Counted from the stretch's first letter, positions 25,335 through 34,337 are shown. The stretch: DNA of 64,000 nt from Stenotrophomonas bentonitica (GCF_002887735.1 NZ_PKQP01000006.1:62001-126000), one strand, 5' to 3'. Notes: generated by a model from the letters alone, not told the origin. Numbers and translations are program-made.

Positions 25335-26009
25335 TCACCCCTGCGACCGATCGGTCGTCGCCTTCGGATCCACCGTGAAATCGGCGATCCGCCACCGGTA
25401 CAGGCTGGCGTAGGTCCGGAACGGCCCCCATTTCTCGCCGCGGGCGAGCAGCTCTTTCGGGCTGGGCATCCGCTCGGCCTTGTCCACGCGCTGGGCGCCC
25501 TTGCGGACCCCCAGGTCGTCCACCGGCAGGATGTCCGGGCGGCCGAGCCGGAACATCAGCATCATCTCCACCGTCCAGCGGCCGATGCCGCGAATCGGCA
25601 CCAGCGCATCGATGATGGCGTCGTGGTCCATCACCGACATCCGGCGCAGGTCGGGAATCTCGCCGGCCGCCTCGCGCCGCGCAAGGTCGCGCAGCGCCAG
25701 TGCCTTGTTCCCCGATACCCCGCACACCCGCAGCCCCGCATCGTCGATGCGCGACAGCGTATCGGCATGCAGACGGGGACTGCCGATGGCGGTCTCCACG
25801 CGCCCGACGATGGTCGAGGCCGCCTTGCCGCTGAGCTGCTGGAACAGGATCGCGCGCGCGAGCGCATCGACCGGGTCGAAGGTCTTCGCCCAGCCGGGCT
25901 GCGCCTGGATGGGGCCGAGCCGCTTCATCCAGGTGCCCAGCCGCCGGTCGCGCCGACTCAACCAGTCATGCGCTTCATCAACATCGAAGCCGCGGCGGTA
26001 CCGGGGCAT
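25335..26009 (-). CDS. AlkA-like DNA-3-methyladenine glycosylase
   Basis: HhH-GPD base-excision glycosylase of 224 residues. The helix-hairpin-helix is VPIRGIGRWTVEMMLMF (138-153), followed by ILPVDDLGVRKG with the catalytic Asp at 164 or 165, then WGPFRTYASLYRWR. It should remove alkylated purines. It lacks the N-terminal domain of E. coli AlkA, resembling the shorter Mag-type enzymes. The start lies one base after the DUF423 stop, so the two are co-transcribed. Confidence 0.93.
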   Translation of the reverse strand: MPRYRRGFDVDEAHDWLSRRDRRLGTWMKRLGPIQAQPGWAKTFDPVDALARAILFQQLSGKAASTIVGRVETAIGSPRLHADTLSRIDDAGLRVCGVSGNKALALRDLARREAAGEIPDLRRMSVMDHDAIIDALVPIRGIGRWTVEMMLMFRLGRPDILPVDDLGVRKGAQRVDKAERMPSPKELLARGEKWGPFRTYASLYRWRIADFTVDPKATTDRSQG

Positions 26010-26010
26010 G

Positions 26011-26382
26011 TCAGCGCCTCAGCGCATTCAGGCCGTAGGCCAGCCAGCCCACCATCAGCGCGGTGCCACCGACCGGGGCGAGCTGCGTGCTGAGCTTCCA
26101 CAGCGCGCCTGCCACCAGGCTGCCGGAGAACAGCAGCGTGCCGATCAGCAGGACATACAGCGCCAGGCGGCCCAGCGTGTTCTGCTGCGTGGGGCCCAGC
26201 ACCGCCAGCGCCACGCCGTGCCCGAACGCGTACAGCGCCGCCGTGGTCACGTGCGACTGCGCCAGCGGATCGGCGATGCCATGCGAGGCATAGGCCGACA
26301 GCCCGACCGCGGTGGCCGCCAGCAGGCCGCCCAGGCCGGCCAGCAGGGAGGGTTTGCGCGTGCGTCGTTCCAGGTTGAGCAT
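26011..26382 (-). CDS. DUF423 family membrane protein
   Basis: 123 residues with four membrane helices and the family pattern GLSAYASHG near the first loop; resembles E. coli YgdD. Function unknown. AAGGA precedes the ATG at 26382. Upstream member of a two-gene unit with the alkyl-base glycosylase. Confidence 0.88.
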   Translation of the reverse strand: MLNLERRTRKPSLLAGLGGLLAATAVGLSAYASHGIADPLAQSHVTTAALYAFGHGVALAVLGPTQQNTLGRLALYVLLIGTLLFSGSLVAGALWKLSTQLAPVGGTALMVGWLAYGLNALRR

Positions 26383-26419
26383 GCTTGCGTCCTTCAGACA
26401 GTGCCCCGTGGCCGGAGCC

Positions 26420-26452
26420 AAAAAAAAACGCGCCGCAGGAAGCGGCGCGTTT
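26420..26452 (-). terminator. terminator of the SRPBCC gene
   Basis: AACGCGCCGC / GCGGCGCGTT stem with a 9-T run on the minus strand, 34 bp past the stop of the gene at 26486. Confidence 0.9.
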
Positions 26453-26485
26453 CAGGTCGTGCGTTACATCACGGCAACCGTCGGT

Positions 26486-27565
26486 TTACTTGACGGCCCA
26501 GTAGATGTCGTACGTGCCTTCCGGAGTGAACGACTTGTCCACGCCGTCCTTCCAGGACTCGTACGGACGATCGATCACTTCGTTGCCGCCGGTCACCGAC
26601 CACGCACGCAGGGCGTTGCGGGCGATGTCCAGGCCAGCCATGTGGCCGGTGTAGGCCGCGTGGGCCGAACGGTGCGGAGCGACATGCACGTACTTGACCG
26701 GGGCACCACCGTCGATCTTCACCGTCAGGGCTTCGGCAGTCGCGCCTTCAGCACCCTTCTTCTTGACCGGCTGGGCCACGTCGAAGGCGTACTTCTCGGC
26801 GCCGAAATCGGTGGTGATGATGCGGAACGGACCGGCGGCTTCGAGGTTGTTGGCCTCCATGACGCGCTTGATCCACTCCTGGTTGTCCTTGATGGACTTG
26901 GTGATGGTTTCCTGGCCGCGGTCCACGTTGCCGGCGGTGACGACCAGCAGGTCCTCGGCCGGGACGTCCACGATGGCCAGATCGGTCAGCGGGGCTTCGG
27001 CGGTGCGGTAGTCCACGTTCGGCACGGTGGCCAGCATGTTGGCCATGCGCGACAGACCCAGCTTCAGGTCGTCGCCGGCGTGACGGCTGACGTACAGGCC
27101 AGCGTAACGACCGAACAGGTTGAAACCGTACTTGACGTTGTAGTCCTGCGTGATCTTGACGTTGCGGCCACCCTTGCCGGTCGGCTCGAGGGTGAAGTTG
27201 GTCACCTTGTCGTGGCCCTTGCTCTCGTCCTCGATGGCGATGGCAACGTGCTTGTTCTGCTCGGACTCGGTGATCACCCAGCTACCCTGGCCCAAGGAAC
27301 CTTCCTTGGAGGTGTAGTCCAGGCGTGCGCCGACGCCGGCAGCGGGGCCGGAGTGCTTCAGTTCAACGGCGGGATCGCGCAGCAAGAGCGGGTTCCAGTC
27401 CTTGAAGCGGCGCAGGCTGTTGACCGTGTCGAACACGATCGTCATCTTGCGGTTGGTCTCGATGCTTTCGGAAATATGGCGCTCGCCCGGCAGACATACG
27501 CCAATGATGACGAACAGGCCAGCCACGATCCCCAAGGCGATCAGGAACTCGATAATACGGGTCAT
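26486..27565 (-). CDS. SRPBCC / GyrI-like effector-binding fusion
   Basis: 359 residues: one N-terminal membrane helix (about 5-25), a START/SRPBCC ligand-binding fold (about 30-175; TVNSLRRFKDWNPLLLRDP is typical of polyketide cyclase-like members), then a second domain (about 185-359) resembling the GyrI-like small-molecule binding domain found on AraC-type regulators, ending GTYDIYWAVK. There is no DNA-binding domain, so it may be a membrane-tethered lipid or toxin binder. GGAG 8 nt upstream fits the start. Confidence 0.78.
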   Translation of the reverse strand: MTRIIEFLIALGIVAGLFVIIGVCLPGERHISESIETNRKMTIVFDTVNSLRRFKDWNPLLLRDPAVELKHSGPAAGVGARLDYTSKEGSLGQGSWVITESEQNKHVAIAIEDESKGHDKVTNFTLEPTGKGGRNVKITQDYNVKYGFNLFGRYAGLYVSRHAGDDLKLGLSRMANMLATVPNVDYRTAEAPLTDLAIVDVPAEDLLVVTAGNVDRGQETITKSIKDNQEWIKRVMEANNLEAAGPFRIITTDFGAEKYAFDVAQPVKKKGAEGATAEALTVKIDGGAPVKYVHVAPHRSAHAAYTGHMAGLDIARNALRAWSVTGGNEVIDRPYESWKDGVDKSFTPEGTYDIYWAVK

Positions 27566-27878
27566 TCAGGAGTCTCCGGGGCCGATCCCACGGCCGGGTT
27601 GATTGAAGCGAAGCGCCAATCCTAGCAGGCTTCGCCGGTGTTGTTGATCAGGGTTGGCACACCGGTTTCCATGTCGGCAGCGGTTTTGCATAGACAAGGA
27701 GCGGAAAGATAACGCATCGCGCGTGTCAGCACGTAGCGGATGGACAATATTTCTTTGCCGGATTCGGCCGTCAGGCCCGAAAACACCCCCGCATCGCTTG
27801 CGCCGCAAGGGTTTCACAAAATTCGGAAAATACGTCGGGACCGGCGGCTGCACGATGGCCTCCGCCGGTCCGCCCGGC
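27566..27878. other. intergenic region between SRPBCC and response-regulator genes
   Basis: 313 bp without a convincing gene. It contains a hairpin with perfect 10-bp arms GGACCGGCGG/CCGCCGGTCC (27838-27871), just past the response-regulator stop and a likely end of the two-component transcript. The rest is somewhat less GC-rich than the neighbourhood and should hold the minus-strand promoter of the SRPBCC gene, but I could not fix its hexamers. Confidence 0.5.
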
Positions 27879-28520
27879 TCAGACCAGCTGCAGTTCGAAA
27901 GCCTTGAGCACGGCCCGGGTGCGATCGCGCACGCCCAGCTTGGAGAGGATGTTGGACACGTGGTTCTTGATGGTGCCCTCGGCCACACCCAATGAATTGG
28001 CGATCTCCTTGTTGGAGAAGCCGCTGGCCATCAGCCGCAGGATCTCGGTCTCGCGGTCGGTCAGCGGGTCGGGCCGGTCCAGGCTCACGAACTCGTTGCG
28101 CATGTGCTCCAGCCCGGACAGCAGCCGCTGGGTGACCGCCGGCTGGACCAGCGAGCCGCCATCGGCCACGGTCCGGATCGCCCCCACCAGCTGGTCCAGG
28201 GTCACATCCTTGAGCAGATAGCCCTTGGCGCCGGCCTTGAGTCCGGCCAGCACCAGCTGGTCGTCATCGAAGGTGGTCAGGATGATGGTCGGCGGCAGCT
28301 GGTTCAGCCGCGACAGCATCTGCAGCGCCTCCAGGCCGGACATCACCGGCATGCGCATGTCCATCAGGACCACGTCCGGGCGGACCTGCGGGACCACCTC
28401 GACTGCCTGGCGGCCATCGGCGGCCTCGGCGACCACCTCGATGCCGTCATCGAGCGCCAGCAGCGAGCGGATCCCCTGCCGCACCAGGGTTTGGTCGTCG
28501 ACCAGGCAGACGCGAATCAT
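27879..28520 (-). CDS. NarL/LuxR-family response regulator
   Basis: 213 residues. Receiver domain with acidic pair VDDQ, phospho-acceptor Asp54 (VLMDMRMPVM) and Lys in GYLLKD; C-terminal LuxR helix-turn-helix (LTDRETEILRLMASGFSNKEIANSLGVAEGTIKNHVSNIL). The ATG at 28520 shares a base with the kinase stop (TGATG); a TTG one codon upstream is less likely given AAGGAG spacing. Output regulon unknown. Confidence 0.95.
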   Translation of the reverse strand: MIRVCLVDDQTLVRQGIRSLLALDDGIEVVAEAADGRQAVEVVPQVRPDVVLMDMRMPVMSGLEALQMLSRLNQLPPTIILTTFDDDQLVLAGLKAGAKGYLLKDVTLDQLVGAIRTVADGGSLVQPAVTQRLLSGLEHMRNEFVSLDRPDPLTDRETEILRLMASGFSNKEIANSLGVAEGTIKNHVSNILSKLGVRDRTRAVLKAFELQLV

Positions 28521-29716
28521 CAACGCACTCCTTCAATGACAGCGCTCAGCATCAATACTGGCACGCCGGGTACCGAGGCACGAAGGCGGAAGCCCTGCCC
28601 CCGGCGGGTTTCGATCTGCAGCTCACCACCGCATTGTTGCAGGCGCTCGCGCATCCCGCGCAACCCGTTGCCGACCACGATGCCGTCGGCCCCCACCCCG
28701 TCATCATGCGCTTCCAGCACCACGATGCCCGGTGGCTCGCGCCGGACCTTGATCCACAGGTTGCGCGCGCCGGCGTGGCGCACCGCATTGGTGATGATTT
28801 CCTGGGTGCAGCGCAGCAGTACGTGGGCCCGCTCGGGGTCTTCCACGCTCAGCGGCTCGTCGATATCCAGGTGGATGTCCATCGAGGGGACCTGCTCGGT
28901 CAGCGGGCGCAGGGCCGCGGCCAGGTCGATCGCGCCGCTGTCGCGCAGCTGGCTCACCGCCTCGCGCACGTCGGTCAGCAGCAGCTTGGCCAAGGTGTGG
29001 GCCTGGTGCACATGCTCCTGGGCCTGGCCCTCGGTGATGTGGCCGGCCACCTCCAGGTTGAGGCTGAGGGCAGTGAGGTGGTGGCCCAGCAGGTCGTGCA
29101 GCTCGCGGGAGATGCGGGTGCGTTCATTGACCCGGGCGCTTTCTGCCAGCAGCACCCGGGTGGCGCGCAGCTCGGTATTGAGCCGGCGCTGTTCCTCGCG
29201 GGCATCGGTCTGCTGCCGGGCCACCAGGCTGGTCACGAAGATGAACATGGAGAAGCCGCCATACAGCAGCGACTGCATCACCGCCTCGAACAGCGAGAAA
29301 TTCAGGATCAGGTAGTAGACCGGCAGGACCGCCAGCTGGCTCAACAACAGCCAGATCACCCCGCCGCGCACCGGCAGCATCCAGGGAATGACCCCGGCAG
29401 CGACCATCATCAGGATGCTGCCCAGGCCCGAACCGCTCAGGTAGCTCACGCCCAGCGCCGAGGCGGTGAGCAGCACCAGCATGACCCGGTCGTACCAGCG
29501 CGAGTGGCCGCCGTTGCGCAGCCCGCGGGTCAGCCAGAAGTAGCCGGCACCGAAGGCCAGGTACGCGGCGAACAGCCACAGCGCCCACGCATCGACGCCA
29601 CCGCCGCGGCGCAGCAGCGCTTCGTACTGCGAGTAAACCAGAGGAAGTCCGACCATGACCCAGGTGAACAGGCCGGCCAGTCGCAGTACTCGGGTGTGGC
29701 TGAGGTATCCCAACAT
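28520..29716 (-). CDS. NarL-type sensor histidine kinase
   Basis: 398 residues. About five membrane helices in residues 10-165 form the sensor; then a coiled linker, a HisKA_3 dimerisation domain with His207 (SRELHDLLGHHLTALSLNLE) and an HATPase domain with the N box EIITNAVRHA and G boxes DDGVGADG and GNGLRGMRERL. Overall like DesK-type kinases that sense membrane state; the signal is unknown. Translationally coupled to the regulator downstream. Confidence 0.94.
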   Translation of the reverse strand: MLGYLSHTRVLRLAGLFTWVMVGLPLVYSQYEALLRRGGGVDAWALWLFAAYLAFGAGYFWLTRGLRNGGHSRWYDRVMLVLLTASALGVSYLSGSGLGSILMMVAAGVIPWMLPVRGGVIWLLLSQLAVLPVYYLILNFSLFEAVMQSLLYGGFSMFIFVTSLVARQQTDAREEQRRLNTELRATRVLLAESARVNERTRISRELHDLLGHHLTALSLNLEVAGHITEGQAQEHVHQAHTLAKLLLTDVREAVSQLRDSGAIDLAAALRPLTEQVPSMDIHLDIDEPLSVEDPERAHVLLRCTQEIITNAVRHAGARNLWIKVRREPPGIVVLEAHDDGVGADGIVVGNGLRGMRERLQQCGGELQIETRRGQGFRLRASVPGVPVLMLSAVIEGVR

Positions 29717-29854
29717 GGACGCATAGTAGGCTGAACCTGTTCCCCTGCACTCCCACAGAAGTCATGCCTGTCGGCTCGCGGGGGGAAGCCACCCATGCAA
29801 TAATCGGACCGAGGGCCCCTCGATGGGCCAACCGCGTTACCCCACGGAGTCACA

Positions 29855-30451
29855 ATGTCGATTGTCATCCGCGACGTGCGCGAGCACGAGCTCGATTCCG
29901 TCCTGGCCCTGAACAACAATGCCGGCCTGGCCATCCTGCCGTTGGATGCCGCCCGCCTGCGTCTGTTCTATGAAAGCGCTGAGTATTTCCGCGTCGCCGA
30001 GCGCGACGGCAACCTGGCCGGTTTCCTGATCGGCTTCGGCAGCGACAGCCAGCACGACAGCAGCAACTTCGCCTGGTTCAAGCAGCAGCTGGATACCAAA
30101 TTCTTCTACATCGACCGCATCGTGGTCGCCAGCCGCCGTCGCGGCGGCGGTGTCGGCCGTGCGTTCTATGCTGATGCCCAGAGCTACGCCGAGCTGCGCT
30201 ATCCGCAGCTCACCTGCGAAGTCTTCCTGGACCACGGCGCCGATGCCGCCCTGCTCTTCCACGGCAGCTTCGGCTTCCGCGAAGTCGGGCAGAACAACAT
30301 GGCCCACGTGGATGTGCGTGCCAGCATGCTGCTCAAGGACCTGTGCAGTTACCAGTGGGTGCACGACACCTACGGCGACCAGCTGCCGGATGTGCCCTGG
30401 GTGGGCCATCGCCGCGAGCCGCTGCGCGCGCAGCAGCAGACGGGGACCTGA
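29855..30451 (+). CDS. GNAT family N-acetyltransferase
   Basis: 198 residues with a GNAT acetyl-CoA site (RIVVASRRRGGGVGRAFYADA, motif A) and the C-terminal motif B LFHGSFGFREVGQ. GGAG lies 5 nt before the ATG. It stands directly upstream of minC (3 bp between stop and start). Homologues with this N-terminus are annotated only as predicted acetyltransferases; substrate unknown. Confidence 0.87.
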   Translation: MSIVIRDVREHELDSVLALNNNAGLAILPLDAARLRLFYESAEYFRVAERDGNLAGFLIGFGSDSQHDSSNFAWFKQQLDTKFFYIDRIVVASRRRGGGVGRAFYADAQSYAELRYPQLTCEVFLDHGADAALLFHGSFGFREVGQNNMAHVDVRASMLLKDLCSYQWVHDTYGDQLPDVPWVGHRREPLRAQQQTGT

Positions 30452-30454
30452 TCG

Positions 30455-31252
30455 GTGGCAGCGAACATGGATTTTGAACAGGCCGGCGAACTGAAGATCG
30501 GCCAGGTCGGCATCGCCAATCTGCGCATCCGCACCCTCGATGTCGAACGCCTTACCCGGGAAATGCAGGAACGTGTCGCGCGTGCGCCGAAGCTGTTCGG
30601 GCGTGCCGCGGTGATCCTGGATTTCGGCGGACTCAGCAAAATACCCGACGTGGCCACCGCCAAGGCACTGCTGGATGGCCTGCGCAGGGCCGGCGTGCTG
30701 CCGGTCGCGCTGGCCTATGGCACCACCGAAACCGACCTGCTCTCCCAGCAGCTCGGCCTGCCGCTGCTGGCCAAGTTCCGCGCCCAGTACGAGCGTGCCG
30801 AAGCCGAGCCGGCCCCCGCGCCTGCCCGCGCGCCGGTCGCCGAGCCGCCGCGCCGTTCGCGTGCCGCTGCCGCCGTACCCGCGGCGCCTGCCCCGAATGC
30901 CGTGGCCACCGGTGGCGCGCCCAAGCCGGGCCGCATGCAGACCGTCAATGTCCGCTCGGGCCAGCAGCTGTACGCGGAGAACTGCGACCTGACCGTCATG
31001 GCCACCGTCGGCGCCGGCGCCGAAGTGATCGCCGACGGCAGCATCCACATCTACGGTACGCTGCGGGGCCGTGCCCTGGCAGGTGCCCAGGGCAACACCA
31101 CGGCGCGTATTTTCTGCCGTGAATTCCACGCTGAACTGGTCGCCATCGCCGGCCATTACAAGGTACTGGACGATGTTCCGGACTCCCTGCGCGGCAAGGC
31201 CGTGCAGGTGTGGCTGGAACAGGACCAGATCAAGATCGCTGCGCTGGACTGA
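30455..31252 (+). CDS. minC: septum-site inhibitor MinC
   Basis: 265 residues. N-terminal FtsZ-inhibiting domain (about 1-105), a Pro/Ala/Arg-rich linker (about 112-160), and the C-terminal beta-helical domain that binds MinD (VRSGQQLYAENCDLTVMATVGAGAEVIADGSIHIYG). GTG at 30455 is preferred because the N-terminus then resembles Xanthomonad MinC; an ATG four codons later is possible. Confidence 0.96.
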   Translation: MAANMDFEQAGELKIGQVGIANLRIRTLDVERLTREMQERVARAPKLFGRAAVILDFGGLSKIPDVATAKALLDGLRRAGVLPVALAYGTTETDLLSQQLGLPLLAKFRAQYERAEAEPAPAPARAPVAEPPRRSRAAAAVPAAPAPNAVATGGAPKPGRMQTVNVRSGQQLYAENCDLTVMATVGAGAEVIADGSIHIYGTLRGRALAGAQGNTTARIFCREFHAELVAIAGHYKVLDDVPDSLRGKAVQVWLEQDQIKIAALD

Positions 31253-31287
31253 CGCAGCCCCCAAACAGAAGAATCAGGAGAAATCCT

Positions 31288-32097
31288 TTGGCTGAAATCA
31301 TCGTAGTCACCTCCGGCAAGGGCGGCGTCGGCAAGACCACCAGCAGCGCCAGCCTGGCCTGCGGGCTGGCACGTCGTGGCAAGAAGGTGGCCGTGATCGA
31401 CTTCGACGTCGGCCTGCGCAACCTCGACCTGATCATGGGCTGCGAGCGCCGCGTGGTGTACGACTTCGTCAATGTCGTGCACGGCGAAGCGACCCTCAAG
31501 CAGGCCCTGATCAAGGACAAGCGCTTCGACAACCTGTACGTGCTGGCTGCCTCGCAGACCCGCGACAAGGACGCGCTGACCCAGGAAGGCGTGCGCAAGG
31601 TGCTCGACGACCTGGTCGCCGACGGCTTCGAATACATCATCTGCGACTCCCCGGCCGGCATCGAGAAGGGCGCGTTCCTGGCGATGTACTACGCCGACCG
31701 TGCGGTCGTGGTGGTGAACCCGGAAGTGTCTTCGGTGCGCGACTCGGACCGCATCATTGGCCTGCTCGACTCGAAGACCCACAAGGCCGAATCCGGCAAG
31801 AACGTGCCGGCCTTCCTGCTGCTCACGCGCTACAGCCCGGTGCGGGTGGAAAGCGGGGAGATGCTCAGCATCACCGACGTCGAAGAAGTGCTGGGCCTGA
31901 AGGCCATTGGCGTGGTGCCCGAGTCGGGCGACGTGCTCAATGCATCCAACAAGGGTGAACCGGTCATTCTGGACCCCGAATCGGCTGCGGGCCAGGCATA
32001 CGAAGATGCGGTTGGCCGCATCCTTGGCGAAGAGCGTCCGATGCGCTTCACCACCGTGGAGAAGAAAGGCTTCTTCAGCAAGCTGTTCGGAGGGTAA
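31288..32097 (+). CDS. minD: septum-site ATPase MinD
   Basis: ParA/MinD-family ATPase of 269 residues that recruits MinC to the membrane and oscillates with MinE. Deviant Walker [10 protein letters not shown] (10-18), switch motifs [11 protein letters not shown] and [11 protein letters not shown], and the C-terminal amphipathic membrane helix [12 protein letters not shown] are all present. The start is TTG at 31288 with AGGAG 7 nt upstream. The longer frame beginning in minC is not supported. Confidence 0.97.
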   Translation: MAEIIVVTSGKGGVGKTTSSASLACGLARRGKKVAVIDFDVGLRNLDLIMGCERRVVYDFVNVVHGEATLKQALIKDKRFDNLYVLAASQTRDKDALTQEGVRKVLDDLVADGFEYIICDSPAGIEKGAFLAMYYADRAVVVVNPEVSSVRDSDRIIGLLDSKTHKAESGKNVPAFLLLTRYSPVRVESGEMLSITDVEEVLGLKAIGVVPESGDVLNASNKGEPVILDPESAAGQAYEDAVGRILGEERPMRFTTVEKKGFFSKLFGG

Positions 32098-32099
32098 GC

Positions 32100-32360
32100 A
32101 TGGGACTGTTCGATTTCCTGAACCGAAAGAAGACCACTGCCGAAACGGCCAAGAACCGCCTGCAGATCATCATCGCGCAGGAACGCAGCCACCGCGGCGG
32201 CCCGGACTACCTGCCCCTGCTGCAGCGCGAGCTGCTGGAAGTGATCAAGAAGTACGTCAACATCGACGCTGATGCGGTCAAGGTCGACCTGGTCAAGGAC
32301 GGCGAGCACGATGTGCTCGATATTTCCGTCGCCTTGCCGGAAGGCCCGCAGCAGCCCTGA
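32100..32360 (+). CDS. minE: cell division topological specificity factor MinE
   Basis: 86 residues: membrane-targeting [11 protein letters not shown], then the anti-MinCD helix with [13 protein letters not shown], then the dimerisation domain. It starts 2 bp after minD; GGAGGG in the end of minD serves as ribosome site. Confidence 0.97.
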   Translation: MGLFDFLNRKKTTAETAKNRLQIIIAQERSHRGGPDYLPLLQRELLEVIKKYVNIDADAVKVDLVKDGEHDVLDISVALPEGPQQP

Positions 32361-32367
32361 TCGACAT

Positions 32368-32392
32368 CGCCCCTTCCGCCCCGGAAGGGGCG
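32368..32392 (+). terminator. hairpin after minE
   Basis: CGCCCCTTCC / GGAAGGGGCG stem with a 5-nt loop, 7 bp past the minE stop. It lacks a strong T-run, so read-through to the next gene is likely. Confidence 0.5.
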
Positions 32393-32407
32393 GTTGAGCG
32401 GTAACCC

Positions 32408-32893
32408 ATGAACGACGCTGCCCCCACCGCCGAACCGCAGGTCACCCGCCTCGGCGATATCCGTTTCGACGACGCCCACACCCTGCTCGCCGCCCACGAT
32501 CTGCGCCTGCATCGTGTGGCCGATGGCGCGCCGATTCCGGGCAGCTATTGGGGCGAACCCGAAGCCGGCATCATCGGCAGCGACGTCTATGTCCGCGATG
32601 ACACGCCCGTGCACTCGATGCTGCACGAAGCCTGCCACCTGATCGTGCTGCCGCCGGAGCGGCGTGCGCTGGTCCACACCGATGCCACCGATTCGGTACC
32701 CGAAGAAGACGCCACCTGCTACCTGCAGATCGTGCTGGCCGGGCAACTACCGGGGGTAGGCAGCGCGCGCCTGATGGCCGACATGGATGCGTGGGGGTAT
32801 ACGTACCGGCTGGGGTCTACGAAGGCGTGGTTCGAGCAGGATGCGGAAGATGCCAAGGCGTGGTTACTCGAACGCGGCCTTCTTCCTGCGTAA
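32408..32893 (+). CDS. small HEXXH putative metalloprotein
   Basis: 161 residues without signal peptide. An HEACH motif (His73, Glu74, His77) sits at the end of a predicted helix (TPVHSMLHEACHLIVLPP), and an acidic VPEEDATCYLQI helix follows about 22 residues later, a spacing compatible with a gluzincin-type third ligand. This suggests a zinc peptidase-like fold, but I do not recognise a characterised family. It begins 15 bp after the minE hairpin. A decayed copy of its 3' end lies downstream. Confidence 0.75.
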   Translation: MNDAAPTAEPQVTRLGDIRFDDAHTLLAAHDLRLHRVADGAPIPGSYWGEPEAGIIGSDVYVRDDTPVHSMLHEACHLIVLPPERRALVHTDATDSVPEEDATCYLQIVLAGQLPGVGSARLMADMDAWGYTYRLGSTKAWFEQDAEDAKAWLLERGLLPA

Positions 32894-32931
32894 ATCCGCA
32901 TGTGCGGCTGGTCCCGGGCGCGTGGTGACGC

Positions 32932-33011
32932 GCCAACCGTATAGGCGCCAGGGTGTTCACTCGGCGCGGTTCGAGCAGGACGGTGAAGATGCACTTGCCG
33001 GGTTGATGTAG
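32932..33011 (+). pseudogene. remnant of a duplicated HEXXH-gene 3' end
   Basis: The stretch aligns without gaps to the 3' part of the preceding gene (about 32798-32873): the word GGTTCGAGCAGGA is identical in both. Translated it reads YRRQGVHSARFEQDGEDALAGL against YRLGSTKAWFEQDAEDAKAWL in the intact gene. It has no start and no catalytic part, and lies in another frame. Probably a tandem duplicate mostly lost, with a REP pair directly after it. Confidence 0.65.
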
Positions 33012-33028
33012 CGCAGGTTGCTTCTGCC

Positions 33029-33102
33029 GTAGAGCCGACCGTTGGTCGGCTGTCGTGCGCTGTGACGCGACGTTACAGCAGCCGACCAACGGTCGGCTCT
33101 AC
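33029..33102. repeat. head-to-head GTAGAGCCGACC palindrome pair
   Basis: GTAGAGCCGACCGTTGGTCG... (33029-33052) and its perfect reverse complement (33079-33102), 24-bp arms. The right end overlaps the DUF819 gene: the GTAG foot provides that gene's TAG stop codon. Confidence 0.85.
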
Positions 33103-34337
33103 CCGGCCATCGCGCGCAGGGTGATACCCACGATGTAGGCCAGATACGTGCCCGTCGCGTAGCCCATCGTGCCGAGCAGCACGCCGACCGGCGCCAGCGA
33201 GGGGTGGAACGCCGCCGCGACCACAGGCGCGGAGGCCGGCCCGCCGATGTTGGATTGCGAACCAATCGCGAAGTAGAAGAACGGCACCTTCAACACCCGC
33301 GCCAATGCCCACAGCAGCACGATGTGCACCGCGATCCAGATCAGGCCAAGCAGGAACAGCCAGGGGCGGTCCAGCAGCGCCAGCAGGTCCATCTGCATGC
33401 CGATGCAGGCGATCAGGAAGTACAGCAGCAGCGAACCCAGTTTGGAGGCACCGGCGCCTTCCAGGTTGCGCGCACGGGTGAAGCTCAGCGCCAGACCGCA
33501 GGTAGTGGAGATCACCACCACCCACACGAACGGCGCGTCCAGACTGAACTGCGAGGCCCAGGCGACATGCCCCTTGAACCACGCCGAGACCGGCCCGGCA
33601 ATCGCATGCGACAGGCCCACCACGCCGAAGGCAACGGCGACGATCAGCATCAGGTCGGTCAGGCTGGCCACGCGCTCGTGCTGCGCCTGGAAGGCCTGGA
33701 TGCGCAGCTTGAGCGCATCGATGCCCGAGGTATCGGCCCCACTGCGCGCATCAATCTTCGCCGAACGCCCGGCCATGAAGATCAGCACCGCCATCCACAC
33801 GTAACCGACACCCACATCGACCACCGCGAACTGCCCGAAGGTGGTCGCGTTGACATCGAACACTTCGCGCATCGCCAGCATGTTGGCACCGCCGCCGATC
33901 CAGCTGCCGGCCAGCGCGGCCATACCGGCCCAGGTATCGCCGGCCACGGTTGCCGGGTGCAGCCACTTCATCAGCTGGAACGCGACCACCGCGCCGACCA
34001 TGATGCTCAGCGAGGCGCCCAGGTACATCACGATCAGTTTCGGTCCCAGCCGCAGGATGCCCTTGATATCCACGGCCAAGGTGAGCAGTACCAGCGCAGC
34101 GGGCAGCAGGATGTCGCGGGCGACCGGGTTGTAGAGATGGGTGTTCTGGCCATCGATCAGGCCGACGGTGTTGTACACCCCGGGAATCAGGTAGCACAGC
34201 AACAGGGCTGGCACGTAGGTGTAGAAACGCTTCCACGGCCCCTGCTCGCGCGAGGCGGTCCAGAACACGGCGCCGAGGGTGGCGGCGATCAGGCCGAAGA
34301 CGACGATGTCGTTCTGGATCAGGGCGGGTGCTTTCAC
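33099..34337 (-). CDS. DUF819 family integral membrane protein
   Basis: 412 residues with about 12 membrane helices. Segments such as GSWIGGGANMLAMREVF and YFAIGSQSNIGGPASAPVVAAAF match the DUF819 (YjcL-like) family, which resembles transporters but has no proven substrate. The start is taken as GTG at 34337 (then KAPALIQNDIVVFGL); the frame could begin at an ATG at 34391, but that adds an atypical polar leader. The stop lies within a REP element. Confidence 0.85.
   Translation of the reverse strand: MKAPALIQNDIVVFGLIAATLGAVFWTASREQGPWKRFYTYVPALLLCYLIPGVYNTVGLIDGQNTHLYNPVARDILLPAALVLLTLAVDIKGILRLGPKLIVMYLGASLSIMVGAVVAFQLMKWLHPATVAGDTWAGMAALAGSWIGGGANMLAMREVFDVNATTFGQFAVVDVGVGYVWMAVLIFMAGRSAKIDARSGADTSGIDALKLRIQAFQAQHERVASLTDLMLIVAVAFGVVGLSHAIAGPVSAWFKGHVAWASQFSLDAPFVWVVVISTTCGLALSFTRARNLEGAGASKLGSLLLYFLIACIGMQMDLLALLDRPWLFLLGLIWIAVHIVLLWALARVLKVPFFYFAIGSQSNIGGPASAPVVAAAFHPSLAPVGVLLGTMGYATGTYLAYIVGITLRAMAG

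Noticed and set aside
32787..33011. 74-codon open frame after the HEXXH gene as an intact small gene
   Set aside because: Its first part lies inside the HEXXH gene in another frame and its end is the duplicate remnant; treated as a pseudogene fragment.
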